Assembly: GCF_007827595.1 (NCBI RefSeq)
Contig: NZ_VISR01000001.1
Location: 646,245 to 684,887, forward strand
Reading direction: 5' to 3'
DNA: 38,643 nt
Source: Streptomyces sp. BK340
GTDB lineage: Bacteria; Actinomycetota; Actinomycetes; Streptomycetales; Streptomycetaceae
Below the pieces are notes generated by a model that was not told where the DNA came from, ran no database searches, and was given only the letters and a program-made list of their open reading frames with translations. This document shows positions 30,678 to 38,547 of this stretch, in pieces (the stretch's first letter is position 1; each line of letters opens with the position of its first letter). The translations under genes and the position numbers were made by a program.

Positions 30678-31559
30678 TCAGAGGTCGAGCTGGTACTCGA
30701 ACGTCGTGTGGGTCGGCGCGTAGCCGAGCGCGTCGTTGATGCGCATCATGTGCGGGTTGTTGTCGGCGGTGTCGGTCAGCAGGCCGCCCAGATCCGGGTG
30801 CCGTTCGAGGGCGTGCCGGATGGAGGCGGCCTTCATCCAGCGGCCGAGGTCATGACCGCGGTGCCGGGGGAGGACGCCGGTGCCGTAGTGCCGGCCGTCA
30901 CCCTCGCCGTCGCCGGGGACCACCAGTTCGGTGAACCCGGCGATCGAGCCGTCCGACTCGTCGACGGCGGCGACGGTGTGCAGCAGGTCGCCCCGCTTCT
31001 CGATCGCCGCGGCGGCGGCCCTGACCCGTTCCAGGTCCCAGGTCACCGTGCCGAAGTCGGTGCTGCCCATCGGCATGTCGTCCATGGCGTGCCGGGACTC
31101 GACATACGTCTCGGCGAGGTCGTCGGGAACCGTGCCCTCCCAGGAGGTCAGCCGGTAGCCGGGGTGCGGCTCCTCGATGATCCGGGTGAGAGCCGTGACG
31201 TCCGCCCCGGCCGGCGGGAGCCGGGCGAAGACCAGGGTCAGGACCCTGCGGAAGCCCCGGGCCGGCAGGAACCCGTCGCCGGGAGAGCCGGCCTCGGCCT
31301 GGGTGACGACGCAGCGCCGGCCGTCCTCGCGCGCGGCGGCCACGGCCGCCTCCAGGAGCCGGGTGCCCGCACCCTTCCGCCGCTCGGCCGGGTGGACCCG
31401 CAGCTCCAGTTCGGCGAGATGCTCCTGCCCGGCCCTCGTGAAGAGGCGCAGGAACGCCGACCCGACGGGGACTGCGTCGGCGTCGGAGGCCAGCCACGCC
31501 AGACGGCGGGAGGACGGTCCCGCATCGGGGTCGGTCAGCGGGGTGATGCGCACGGTCAA
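30678..31559 (-). CDS. Tandem-GNAT N-acetyltransferase
   Basis: A 293-aa protein with two GNAT-like halves. The first has the acetyl-CoA loop LELRVHPAERRKGAGTRLLE (V/I-x-x-x-x-R-x-x-G-x-G/A). The second has the variant GVLPRHRGHDLGRWMKAA near residue 240 and a final NPHMMRINDALGYAP, a common GNAT ending. The pair resembles mycothiol-synthase-like and other double-GNAT proteins, of unknown acceptor. The start is probably TTG 31559 (GGAG 5 nt upstream) or GTG 31553 (VRITPLTDPDAG); a GTG at 31664 is less likely. It diverges from the MBL gene, with the CTGACG palindrome between. Confidence 0.85.
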   Translation of the reverse strand: MTVRITPLTDPDAGPSSRRLAWLASDADAVPVGSAFLRLFTRAGQEHLAELELRVHPAERRKGAGTRLLEAAVAAAREDGRRCVVTQAEAGSPGDGFLPARGFRRVLTLVFARLPPAGADVTALTRIIEEPHPGYRLTSWEGTVPDDLAETYVESRHAMDDMPMGSTDFGTVTWDLERVRAAAAAIEKRGDLLHTVAAVDESDGSIAGFTELVVPGDGEGDGRHYGTGVLPRHRGHDLGRWMKAASIRHALERHPDLGGLLTDTADNNPHMMRINDALGYAPTHTTFEYQLDL

Positions 31560-31655
31560 GGTGGCTCCATCGGCCAGGGGGATCGGCGGCCCGGAGAACG
31601 TAGTCGCTCCGGCTCGGACGCGGCAAAGGGTTAAAAGCAGGCGCTCTTGCAGTAT

Positions 31656-31670
31656 CTGACGCACAGTCAG
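31656..31670. promoter_or_regulatory. CTGACG-N5-TCAG palindrome, copy 5
   Basis: CTGACGCACAGTCAG (arms CTGAC/GTCAG) overlaps the -35 region of the probable MBL promoter, so a bound repressor would exclude RNA polymerase. Confidence 0.6.
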
Positions 31671-31683
31671 GTCTGGTTATAGT
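31656..31683 (+). promoter_or_regulatory. Probable promoter of MBL gene
   Basis: CTGACG (31656-31661) and TATAGT (31678-31683) are separated by 16 bases and fit the -35/-10 pattern of the main sigma factor. Transcription would begin near 31690, 35 bases before the MBL start. The -35 is shared with the CTGACG palindrome. Confidence 0.55.
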
Positions 31684-31724
31684 GGGCAGCGGTCGTGGGG
31701 TGCGGACGGCGGGGTGGAGGACAC

Positions 31725-32750
31725 ATGACGGAGACGTTCGATCACGGCGGGGGCATACGGTCCATCCAGGTCCCCATCCCGGACAACCCGCTCGGGTACA
31801 CGCTGGTGTACGTCGTGGACACCGACCGGGGCCCGGTGCTGGTGGACTCGGGCTGGGACGACCCGGCCTCCCGGGAGGTCCTGACCGCCGGGCTGGCGGC
31901 CTGCGGCACCTCGGTCACGGAGGTGCACGGGGTGGTCGTCACCCACCACCATCCGGACCACCACGGTCTTTCGGGGCAGGTCCGCGAGGCCTCCGGGGCA
32001 TGGGTGGCGATGCACCCGGCCGACGCGGCGATCGTGCGCCGGACGCGCGAGACGCGTCCGGAGCGCTGGTACGCGTACATGGCCGCCAAGCTGACGGCGG
32101 CGGGAGCGCCCGCGGAACACGTCGCTCCGCTGCGCGCCGCCCGCCGCCGCACCTTCCCCGGACTCGCCCCCGCCCTGCCCGACCGCGAGATCGTCCCCGG
32201 CGAGCTCCTCGACCTGCCGGGCCGGCGGCTGCGTGCGATCTGGACCCCGGGCCACACACCCGGCCACGTCTGCCTGCACCTGGAGGAGGAGCATCCGGAC
32301 CGACTTCCCGGCAGCGGACGCCTGTTCTCGGGCGACCACGTCCTCCCGGAGATCACCCCGCACATCGGCCTGTACGAGGACCCCGACGACGCCACGGTGA
32401 CCGACCCTCTCGGCGACTACCTGGACTCCCTGGAGCGGGTCGGCCGCCTCACCCCGGCCGAGGTGCTCCCGGCCCACCAGTACGCCTTCACCGACGCACC
32501 GGCCCGGGTGCGACAGCTGCTCACCCACCACGAGGACCGTCTCACGGACCTGCTGGCCCTCCTCTCCGAGCCGCTCACACCCTGGCAGCTGGCCGAGCGC
32601 ATGGAGTGGAACCGCCCCTGGCAGGAAATCCCGTACCCGTCGAGGAACATCGCGGTCTCGGAGGCCGAGGCCCACCTGCGGCGCCTGGTGAAGCTGGGGC
32701 GGGCGGAGCCGGTGGCGGGGAGCGAGCCGGTGGCGTACGTGGCGGTGTGA
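31725..32750 (+). CDS. MBL-fold metallo-hydrolase
   Basis: A 341-aa metallo-beta-lactamase-fold hydrolase. The metal site is visible as THHHPDHHGLSG near residue 81 (HxHxDH type), a later His in WTPGHTPGHVCLH, an Asp in LFSGDHVLPE and a C-terminal His in LPAHQYAF. A winged-helix-like region follows (AERMEWNRPW..., AEAHLRRLVKLGRAE), as in the LACTB2-type subgroup that acts on thioesters, lactones or RNA. The start ATG 31725 has GGTGGAGGACAC before it. The promoter overlaps a CTGACG palindrome, which suggests that it belongs to the same lipid-type regulon. The substrate is not determined. Confidence 0.9.
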   Translation: MTETFDHGGGIRSIQVPIPDNPLGYTLVYVVDTDRGPVLVDSGWDDPASREVLTAGLAACGTSVTEVHGVVVTHHHPDHHGLSGQVREASGAWVAMHPADAAIVRRTRETRPERWYAYMAAKLTAAGAPAEHVAPLRAARRRTFPGLAPALPDREIVPGELLDLPGRRLRAIWTPGHTPGHVCLHLEEEHPDRLPGSGRLFSGDHVLPEITPHIGLYEDPDDATVTDPLGDYLDSLERVGRLTPAEVLPAHQYAFTDAPARVRQLLTHHEDRLTDLLALLSEPLTPWQLAERMEWNRPWQEIPYPSRNIAVSEAEAHLRRLVKLGRAEPVAGSEPVAYVAV

Positions 32751-32788
32751 GTGGACGCGGGAGGGAGAGGGGGCTGTTGGATGGCCTC

Positions 32789-33232
32789 ATGGACCCTTTG
32801 GAGCAACTCCTCGGCGAACGCGCCTGCGAGCGCCTGATCCTCGACTTCGTCCACCGGCTCGATCTGGGTGAGCCGTCTTCCGTGGCCGAGCTGTTCACCG
32901 AGGACGGCAGCTGGGCGTGGCCGGCGGGCGAACGCCTGGTCGAGGGCCGGGAGGCGCTGCGCGAGTACTTCGGCTCCCGCCCCGCCGACCGGCTCTCGCG
33001 CCGCCTGATGTCCAACGTCCTCGTCACCGTGACGTCCCCGGACACGGCCACCGCCATCTCGTACTTCTCGACCTACCGCGTCGACGGCCGTCGGGGCGGC
33101 CTCGTCCCCGCCGAACCGCCCGTCCAGGTCGGCCACTACCAGGACGCTTTCCGGCGGACCGACGGCCGATGGCTGCTGGAGAGCCGCGTTCTGCACCTGG
33201 CGTTCGCGGGTCCGACGCCGAAGGTCAGCTGA
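32789..33232 (+). CDS. SnoaL-like / NTF2-family protein
   Basis: A 147-aa cone-shaped alpha+beta barrel protein of the SnoaL_4 type. The sequence CERLILDFVHRLDLGEPSSV, AELFTEDGSW and the later VGHYQDAFRRTDGRWLLESR are the typical pattern. Members bind hydrophobic substrates and act as isomerases, dehydratases or simple binding proteins. The likely start is ATG 32789; a TTG at 32777 is possible because of a nearer G-rich RBS. It follows the MBL gene by 38 bases and is probably co-transcribed. Its 3' end overlaps that of the convergent flavoprotein by 8 bases. The function in this operon is unknown. Confidence 0.85.
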   Translation: MDPLEQLLGERACERLILDFVHRLDLGEPSSVAELFTEDGSWAWPAGERLVEGREALREYFGSRPADRLSRRLMSNVLVTVTSPDTATAISYFSTYRVDGRRGGLVPAEPPVQVGHYQDAFRRTDGRWLLESRVLHLAFAGPTPKVS

Positions 33233-34637
33233 GCCCGGCCGCCTCCCGCTCGGTCCGGCTCAGCGGCGGGCCGGGCAGGGGGCCCCTGCGGGGCCCGAAG
33301 CAGATCGCCCAGAGCATGTCGGGGGCGAAGAGGCGGGTCGGCGGGGTCTTCAGGCTCATCACGTCCAGCAGGCCGCGCAGGGCGCGCGGGTTCCCGGAGC
33401 CGGCGGCGACCGCCTTGTCGACGTACGCGGTGAGCAGCCGCTCGACGGCGGTCGGCGGCTGGGGTGCGGCGCCGGGGTAGTACGCGTCCTGGCCCACCGC
33501 CAGGTTCCAGGCGTTGCCGACCGGCCGGGCCACCGCACGCTGGATGCGGCGGGCGGTGCCGGGGGCGGCGGGGCCGTGGCGGTCGAGGACCCGGCCGAGT
33601 TCCTGCACGCTCTGCGCGGCGACGGAGAGGCCGTGGCCGTAGACGGGGTTGTAGCCGGCGACAGCGTCCCCGATGACGGCGAAGCCGTCCGGCCAGGTCG
33701 CGCAACTCTCGTAGTAGCGGCGGCGGTTGGCGGTGCTGCGGGTGGTGACCGGGTCGGTGAGCGGCTTGGCCCCGGCGATGAGCCGGCCGATGATCGGGTC
33801 CTTGAGCCCGGTGAGCGCGAAGTGCTCGAACTCGTCGGGGTCGGCGGTCGGCCGGCCGCCACGGGTGCCCGAGAGGGTGACCAGCCAGCGGTCGTCCTCG
33901 ATCGGTACGACGACTCCGCCCCGGCCGGGCGCGTCACGCGGGTCGGCCTGGACGTTCACGACCGGGTAGCGCAGGGCGGCCGTGCCGTCGGGGGCCGCGT
34001 AGACCCGGCTGGCGTAGGCGACGCCCGCGTCGACCACCCGCTCCTCCACCGGGGCGTGGCCCAGCTCCCGCAGCCACTTGTGGGCCTGGGAGGCGCGGCC
34101 ACCGGCGTCGATCACCAAGTCGGCGTGGAGGGTGGCGAGTTGCCCGCGAGGTCCGTCCGGCACCCGGATTCCCGTCACTCGCCCCTTGTCACCCACGAGG
34201 CCCGCCACCCGTGTCCCGTCCCGCAGCGTGATCCGGCGGCGGCCGAGGACGTCGGCCCGGATCACCGCGTCCAGCAGGTCCCGGCTGCAGACGATCATGT
34301 GGTGCCGGGAGTCGGTGAACCGCCGGAACCACTGCCCCGAGGGCGCCTTGCTCACCAGGTCGGTCATCACGTCGATCAGCCCGGCGCCCCGGCCGACCAG
34401 CTCCCCGGTGACCCCCGGCAGCAGCTCCTCCAGCGCGGCCACCCCGCCGGACCACAGCAGATGGGCGTGGCGGGCCTGCGGCAGCCCCTTGCGCGGCTCG
34501 GGCCCCTCCGGCAGCCGGTCCGCCTCCACGATCACGACCTCGTGGAAGCGGCTCGCGAGCACGGAGGCGGCGAGCATGCCGGCCGTACTTCCGCCGATGA
34601 CGATCGCGGTACGGCGGGCGCTGGCTCTGTCAGGCAT
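33225..34637 (-). CDS. FAD-dependent oxidoreductase / monooxygenase-like
   Basis: A 470-aa flavoprotein with an N-terminal Rossmann fold AIVIGGSTAGMLAASVLASR (a GGSTAG variant of GxGxxG), LVIDAGGRAS near residue 190, and AVIGDAVAGYNPVYGHGLSV near 320, the combination seen in the squalene-epoxidase / halogenase-like group of flavin monooxygenases and geranylgeranyl reductases. It would oxidise or reduce a hydrophobic substrate. The start ATG 34637 has AAGG 11 nt upstream; the 5' extension is not conserved-looking. It overlaps the 7-TM gene by 8 bases and ends the leftward XRE/ImmA operon. The reductase or substrate partner is not evident. Confidence 0.9.
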   Translation of the reverse strand: MPDRASARRTAIVIGGSTAGMLAASVLASRFHEVVIVEADRLPEGPEPRKGLPQARHAHLLWSGGVAALEELLPGVTGELVGRGAGLIDVMTDLVSKAPSGQWFRRFTDSRHHMIVCSRDLLDAVIRADVLGRRRITLRDGTRVAGLVGDKGRVTGIRVPDGPRGQLATLHADLVIDAGGRASQAHKWLRELGHAPVEERVVDAGVAYASRVYAAPDGTAALRYPVVNVQADPRDAPGRGGVVVPIEDDRWLVTLSGTRGGRPTADPDEFEHFALTGLKDPIIGRLIAGAKPLTDPVTTRSTANRRRYYESCATWPDGFAVIGDAVAGYNPVYGHGLSVAAQSVQELGRVLDRHGPAAPGTARRIQRAVARPVGNAWNLAVGQDAYYPGAAPQPPTAVERLLTAYVDKAVAAGSGNPRALRGLLDVMSLKTPPTRLFAPDMLWAICFGPRRGPLPGPPLSRTEREAAGLS

Positions 34638-35886
34638 GAATGGTGAGACCTTCTGTGGCGACCGCCTCGCGGCGGAACGTTTCGACAACCGACGAGTGGA
34701 ACCGCAGAGCCTGCGCGATGCACTCCAGCTCGCTGTCGCGCTCCGGGCTGCCGCCGGACACGGGGCCGGTCCCGGACCCGGGTCCGCCCGCGGGCGCCGG
34801 CTCCATGGGCCCTGTCTCCGGCGGCTCGTCCCCGGTCGCCGGTGAGCGCAGGATGTCCGTGGCGATCAGGATGTCCACCGCTCCGGCGATGCCCCGGGCC
34901 GCGGAGTCGGAGTGACCGGCCGCCGTTGCGGCCTGGTGGGCCCGGTGGCGGCGGGCGGGGCTGAGGTGCGGGGAGAGTTTGAGGAGGCCGTCGTTGATGG
35001 CGGCCCGGCGCAGTTCCAGACGCAGGGCGGCGCCGCTGACCCGGCCGGTGGCCGGGGCGGCCGGGGGCGTGACGATGAGCATCGCCTGCCACAGGGGCTT
35101 GAGGCGCCGGTGGGTGCGGACGAGGGCGCGGCGCTCGTCGAGGACCGGGCCGGCCTGCCCGGCGATGAAGCCCACGGCGACCAGTGCCGCCTCGGCGATG
35201 GCGAACGGCGGGGCGACGTACGTCGACAGCCAGTCCCAGTCACGGCCGCTCCAGCGCGCGCCGATCGCGGCGAGCTTGGCGACGTCGAAGATGAGCCCGA
35301 GCGCGTAGGCGACCTGGAGGAAGACCACGGCCCGGCGCAGCCAGGTGTCCTCGACCTCCTGGAACCAGGCCCACAGGATGCCCGCGGCGACCAGGGCGGA
35401 CACCATGTGCGCGACCAGGTAGAGCAGTGCGAACTCACGCATCCAGGGCGTGTTGGCGTAGTAGGTGTCGAGGTCCCGCAGCCGCTCCACGTGGTGGTCG
35501 CCGAGCAGGAACGTCGTCCACAGGCCGAGGATGATGGCGCCGTAGGCCATCCAGACCGTGCGGGTACGCCGGCTGCGCACCGTGGACGGCGGCTCGCGCC
35601 AGGTGATGATCAGCCAGAGGCAGGCCCCGCAGTAGGCGGTGAGGAGTGAATAGACCCAGAGGCCGGCGAAGTTGGGGACTCCGGTGATCTCGTTGATGCC
35701 GTGCAGGTTGCCCGGCGGCAGCGAGGCGAAGACGACCGCGCCGATGCCGAGCAGCAGCGCCGTGGCCCGCAGGATCGGGTCCTGCCAGGCCCGGCGCAGC
35801 AGCGGCAGCTTGATCACGAAGGCCACCGCGAGGAGCGCCGCGGGGACGGCGTAGGCGGCGAACGAACCCGCCATGTCCCAGCGCAT
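34630..35886 (-). CDS. Seven-helix membrane protein (MAB_1171c / DUF6545-like)
   Basis: A 418-aa protein. Seven hydrophobic segments lie in residues about 5-240, including AAYAVPAALLAVAFVIKLPL, WVYSLLTAYCGACLWLIITW and ALLYLVAHMVSALVAAGILW. A cytoplasmic C-terminal domain of about 180 residues follows (RRLKPLWQAMLIVTP, LRLELRRAAINDGLLKL). This matches the MAB_1171c putative transporter family, which regularly occurs with XRE and ImmA/IrrE genes in streptomycetes, to my knowledge. The start ATG 35886 overlaps the ImmA stop by one base (TGATG). A Pro/Gly-rich stretch interrupts the C-terminal domain. Whether it transports anything or senses a ligand is unknown. Confidence 0.88.
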   Translation of the reverse strand: MRWDMAGSFAAYAVPAALLAVAFVIKLPLLRRAWQDPILRATALLLGIGAVVFASLPPGNLHGINEITGVPNFAGLWVYSLLTAYCGACLWLIITWREPPSTVRSRRTRTVWMAYGAIILGLWTTFLLGDHHVERLRDLDTYYANTPWMREFALLYLVAHMVSALVAAGILWAWFQEVEDTWLRRAVVFLQVAYALGLIFDVAKLAAIGARWSGRDWDWLSTYVAPPFAIAEAALVAVGFIAGQAGPVLDERRALVRTHRRLKPLWQAMLIVTPPAAPATGRVSGAALRLELRRAAINDGLLKLSPHLSPARRHRAHQAATAAGHSDSAARGIAGAVDILIATDILRSPATGDEPPETGPMEPAPAGGPGSGTGPVSGGSPERDSELECIAQALRFHSSVVETFRREAVATEGLTIHA

Positions 35887-36485
35887 CACGGGCCGCCGAT
35901 GTTGCCCAGCGAGGACGACAGCCGGCCGGCGAGGGTGTCCTGCGTCGTCCGCCCGGCCGCCGCGCCCGGACCGACGACCTTGGAGAACTTGGCCGCCAGC
36001 CGCAGCCCGCACTCCTCGGCCTCCCACTCCGCCGCGGCCGCCGCCGCGGCGGGCGAGCGGGTGGCCATGGCGACCACCTGGTCCCAGGGGATGTCCCCCT
36101 CGGCCTGGGACAGCAGCCGGCGTGCCGCGGCGGGCATGCCGGCCGGGTAGTGCACGTCCAGCGTCTGGTAGTGGATGTGGCCGATCTCGTGCCCCGCGAT
36201 GACGAACTTGTGCTCGTCGGGCGCCATGTCCTCGACCACGACGATGTACTGCTCGTCCATGGCGAAGGTGACCCCGGAGACGTCCAGGCCCGGCGGGAAG
36301 TTGACGAATTTCAGCCGGACCGGGCGGTCCAGCTGAGGGCTGAGCGTGGCGCAGACCGCGTGCAGGAACGCCTTCGGCTCGGTGGGCGGGGTCAGCGTCC
36401 GGGCGGTGTCACGGACGAGCCGGTCGAGGAACCGCTTCGGCGACCTGGCGGGTCTGCGGGACTTCGGCGCTCTGTCGGGGCTCAT
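35886..36485 (-). CDS. ImmA/IrrE-family metallopeptidase-like protein
   Basis: A 199-aa protein with the zincin motif KFVIAGHEIGHIHYQ near residue 115 (HExGH, two His ligands and a catalytic Glu) and a downstream Glu-rich helix EWEAEECGLRLAA that provides the third ligand, as in ImmA/IrrE. Known relatives cleave a partner XRE repressor to release stress or mobile-element genes. The XRE gene lies 123 bases upstream in the same direction and is the likely target. The start ATG 36485 follows AAGGA; the longer ORF from 36563 lacks an RBS. It is translationally coupled to the 7-TM gene. The signal that would activate it is unknown. Confidence 0.9.
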   Translation of the reverse strand: MSPDRAPKSRRPARSPKRFLDRLVRDTARTLTPPTEPKAFLHAVCATLSPQLDRPVRLKFVNFPPGLDVSGVTFAMDEQYIVVVEDMAPDEHKFVIAGHEIGHIHYQTLDVHYPAGMPAAARRLLSQAEGDIPWDQVVAMATRSPAAAAAAAEWEAEECGLRLAAKFSKVVGPGAAAGRTTQDTLAGRLSSSLGNIGGP

Positions 36486-36608
36486 GCGTCGTCCTTGCGG
36501 TCGGCGGGGGTGCGGCGACCATAAGGCGGGGAAGACGGTAACGGCACGTTCCCGCACCCGCAACGATCATTTACGGCCAGATCTGGATCAGTTACGGCCG
36601 GAAGCGCA

Positions 36609-37253
36609 TCAGGCACGCCCGGCGCCCTTCAGGTCCACGCCCTTCGCGTCCCCGGCGCCCACCGTCTCCCCGGCACCCCCGGCCTGCTCCGAGACGATGA
36701 TCATCTCCGCCAGGTCCGCGAGCGTGGCCAGCTGACGGGCGTTCATCTGCGGGGCCCGCGCGGCCAGCCGGACCAGTCCGCTCTCCCGCAGCCGCAGCAG
36801 CGGGTCCGCCTCCGCCGCCAGGACCTGCAGCACCGGCCGCAACGCCTCGTGCAGCGCCTCCGGTTCGTCCGCGGTGAAGAAGCCCGCGGGCAGGCCGAAG
36901 AACCTGCGCAGCCGGTCGGTGTGTTCGAGACCCGGCATACCGCTCTTGCGCCACTCGCTCAGCCACTGCCGGCTGGTGCCGGCGATCCGGGCCAGCTCGT
37001 CCAGCGAGTACCGCTTGCCGTCGGGCCGGCGCCGGGTCTCGCGGATGAAGTCCAGGCGCTGCCGCACCCGTTCGGCGAGGCAGCCCTCCGTCGCCCGGCC
37101 GCCCGAGAGCAGCTCGACGACGGTGCCGACCGGGATGCCGGTGCGATGCGAGAGGCCGGCGACGTCCAGGACCTCCGGCAGCCGGCCGGGCCGGCCGGTC
37201 AGCTCGCCGAGGCGGTCGAGCACATCGGCCAGCAGGGCGTAGGCGTCACTCAC
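36609..37253 (-). CDS. XRE-family HTH regulator
   Basis: A 214-aa protein with a helix-turn-helix at about residues 75-130: RYSLDELARIAGTSRQWLSE, then WRKSGMPGLEHTDRLRRFFGL, which is the XRE/Cro fold, with ATEGCLAERVRQRLDFI preceding it. The C-terminal half, residues 130-214, is helical, with LAEMIIVSEQAGGAG, and could hold a dimerisation or ImmA-cleavage region. It begins the leftward operon with the ImmA/IrrE protease, 7-TM protein and flavoprotein, a standard repressor-protease pairing. It diverges from the ATP-grasp gene across 247 bases. Confidence 0.88.
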   Translation of the reverse strand: MSDAYALLADVLDRLGELTGRPGRLPEVLDVAGLSHRTGIPVGTVVELLSGGRATEGCLAERVRQRLDFIRETRRRPDGKRYSLDELARIAGTSRQWLSEWRKSGMPGLEHTDRLRRFFGLPAGFFTADEPEALHEALRPVLQVLAAEADPLLRLRESGLVRLAARAPQMNARQLATLADLAEMIIVSEQAGGAGETVGAGDAKGVDLKGAGRA

Positions 37254-37368
37254 CGAGGTCCCCCCTGGGCGTGTCGTCCGTTCCGTGGCTGAGCTGACGC
37301 GAGGCTACCCGGTCACCAGTGCGCCGACCAGACGTGACAACTTCCGCTGCGGAATTAGGCAGCAATCG

Positions 37369-37398
37369 TTGACAGTTGATGGTGCGGTGGGTGAGGAT
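37369..37398 (+). promoter_or_regulatory. Possible promoter of ATP-grasp gene
   Basis: TTGACA (37369-37374) and GAGGAT (37393-37398) are 18 bases apart and resemble a sigma-70 type promoter, in the XRE/ATP-grasp divergent region. The -35 is perfect while the -10 is poor, so confidence is low. The rest of the region shows no clear operator. Confidence 0.4.
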
Positions 37399-37500
37399 CG
37401 GGGCACAGAGAGCAAGATCGACCCGCCTCGGGTGCTGCCTATGGGGGAGCAGCATCCGGGGCGTCTCTGTCCGCCTTCTCCCCACGAAGGTGAGCCTTCG

Positions 37501-38547
37501 ATGCCGCATGCCGTCCTCCTCCTCGGGGTGAGCCACCGGGCCGCGTACGACGCGTACCCGCTGGAGCGGATCGCGGCGGTCCACCCGGTGGTGCTGGTCG
37601 ACCCGTCCCCGCCCGTCTGGGCGCGTCCGTACCTGGCCGGCCACATCGCGGCGGATCCCGGCCAGGACGCGGCCACCGCGGAGGCGGTCGCGCGCCACGC
37701 GTTACGGCTCGGGTTGAGCGGCGTACTGACCTGGACCAGGCGGTACCTGCCCGCCGCCGCGCACATCGCGGCCCGGCTGGGCCTGCCGGGCATCCCGCAC
37801 GAGACGGCCGCCGCCTGCGCCGACCCGACCGCGTCACAGGTGCTGCTCGCCCGGCACGGAATTCCGCCGGCCGGCCGCGAGGACGCCGGGGCCCCGCTCG
37901 TCCGCGCCGAGACCGTCGTCCTGGACGACGAGGTCCGCATCGCCGCGCTGACCCGTACGGCACCGGGGCCGCCGCCCGCCCGGCAGCCGCTGCGGCACTC
38001 CGTGCACGCCCACGACGGGCTGCTGCACAACCGCTTCCTGCGGCAGACGGTCGAGCGGACCGTGCGCGCGCTCGGCCTCACGCACACCGTCGCCCACATC
38101 GGCCTGCGGCTCACGGCACGCGGCCCCCGCGTCACGGACGTCGTCCCGCACCTGCCCGGCGATCTGATCCCGCTGCTGGTCGAGCGGGCCACCGGTGTCG
38201 ACCTCGCCCGGGCCGCCGCCGCTCTGGCCGTCGGCCGGCTCCCGGACGTGACGCCGACCCGACAGCGGGCGGCCTCGATCCAGTTCGCCTACCCGGCCAC
38301 GACCGGCCGGCTGACCCATCTGGACATGGACCCGGCCGCCGCGTACGAGCCGTCCGCCGAGCGCATGGTCCTCACCCGGCAGCCCGGCGACCACGTCACG
38401 GAGGCCGCCCGGGCGGACCCCGAGGACCGCCTCGCGCACTGGGTGGCGGAGGGCGAGACCCCGGCGGACTGCGCACACACCCTGCGCCGCATGGCCCGCC
38501 ATCTGTCCGTGGCCGTCACCCCGCCGGCCCGGCCGTTCGCGGCCTAG
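37501..38547 (+). CDS. Degenerate ATP-grasp protein
   Basis: A 348-aa protein of the ATP-grasp ligase type, shorter than the usual 400-420. The N-terminal substrate domain (HAVLLLGVSHRAAYDAYPLE) and TASQVLLARHGIPPAGR are recognisable. The following stretch that normally holds the ATP-binding lysine lobe is missing, and the metal-binding E-x-R ... E-x-N-x-R block is replaced by HIGLRLTARGPRVTDVVPHLPGD, so key Glu and Asn residues are absent. It therefore probably cannot use ATP in the standard way. The gene has a TTA leucine codon at 37702-37704 (codon 68), a bldA-dependent mark. The start ATG 37501 has GAAGGTGAG before it. Its stop shares CTAG with the convergent transposase. This could be a pseudoenzyme or a decaying gene. 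Confidence 0.8.
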   Translation: MPHAVLLLGVSHRAAYDAYPLERIAAVHPVVLVDPSPPVWARPYLAGHIAADPGQDAATAEAVARHALRLGLSGVLTWTRRYLPAAAHIAARLGLPGIPHETAAACADPTASQVLLARHGIPPAGREDAGAPLVRAETVVLDDEVRIAALTRTAPGPPPARQPLRHSVHAHDGLLHNRFLRQTVERTVRALGLTHTVAHIGLRLTARGPRVTDVVPHLPGDLIPLLVERATGVDLARAAAALAVGRLPDVTPTRQRAASIQFAYPATTGRLTHLDMDPAAAYEPSAERMVLTRQPGDHVTEAARADPEDRLAHWVAEGETPADCAHTLRRMARHLSVAVTPPARPFAA

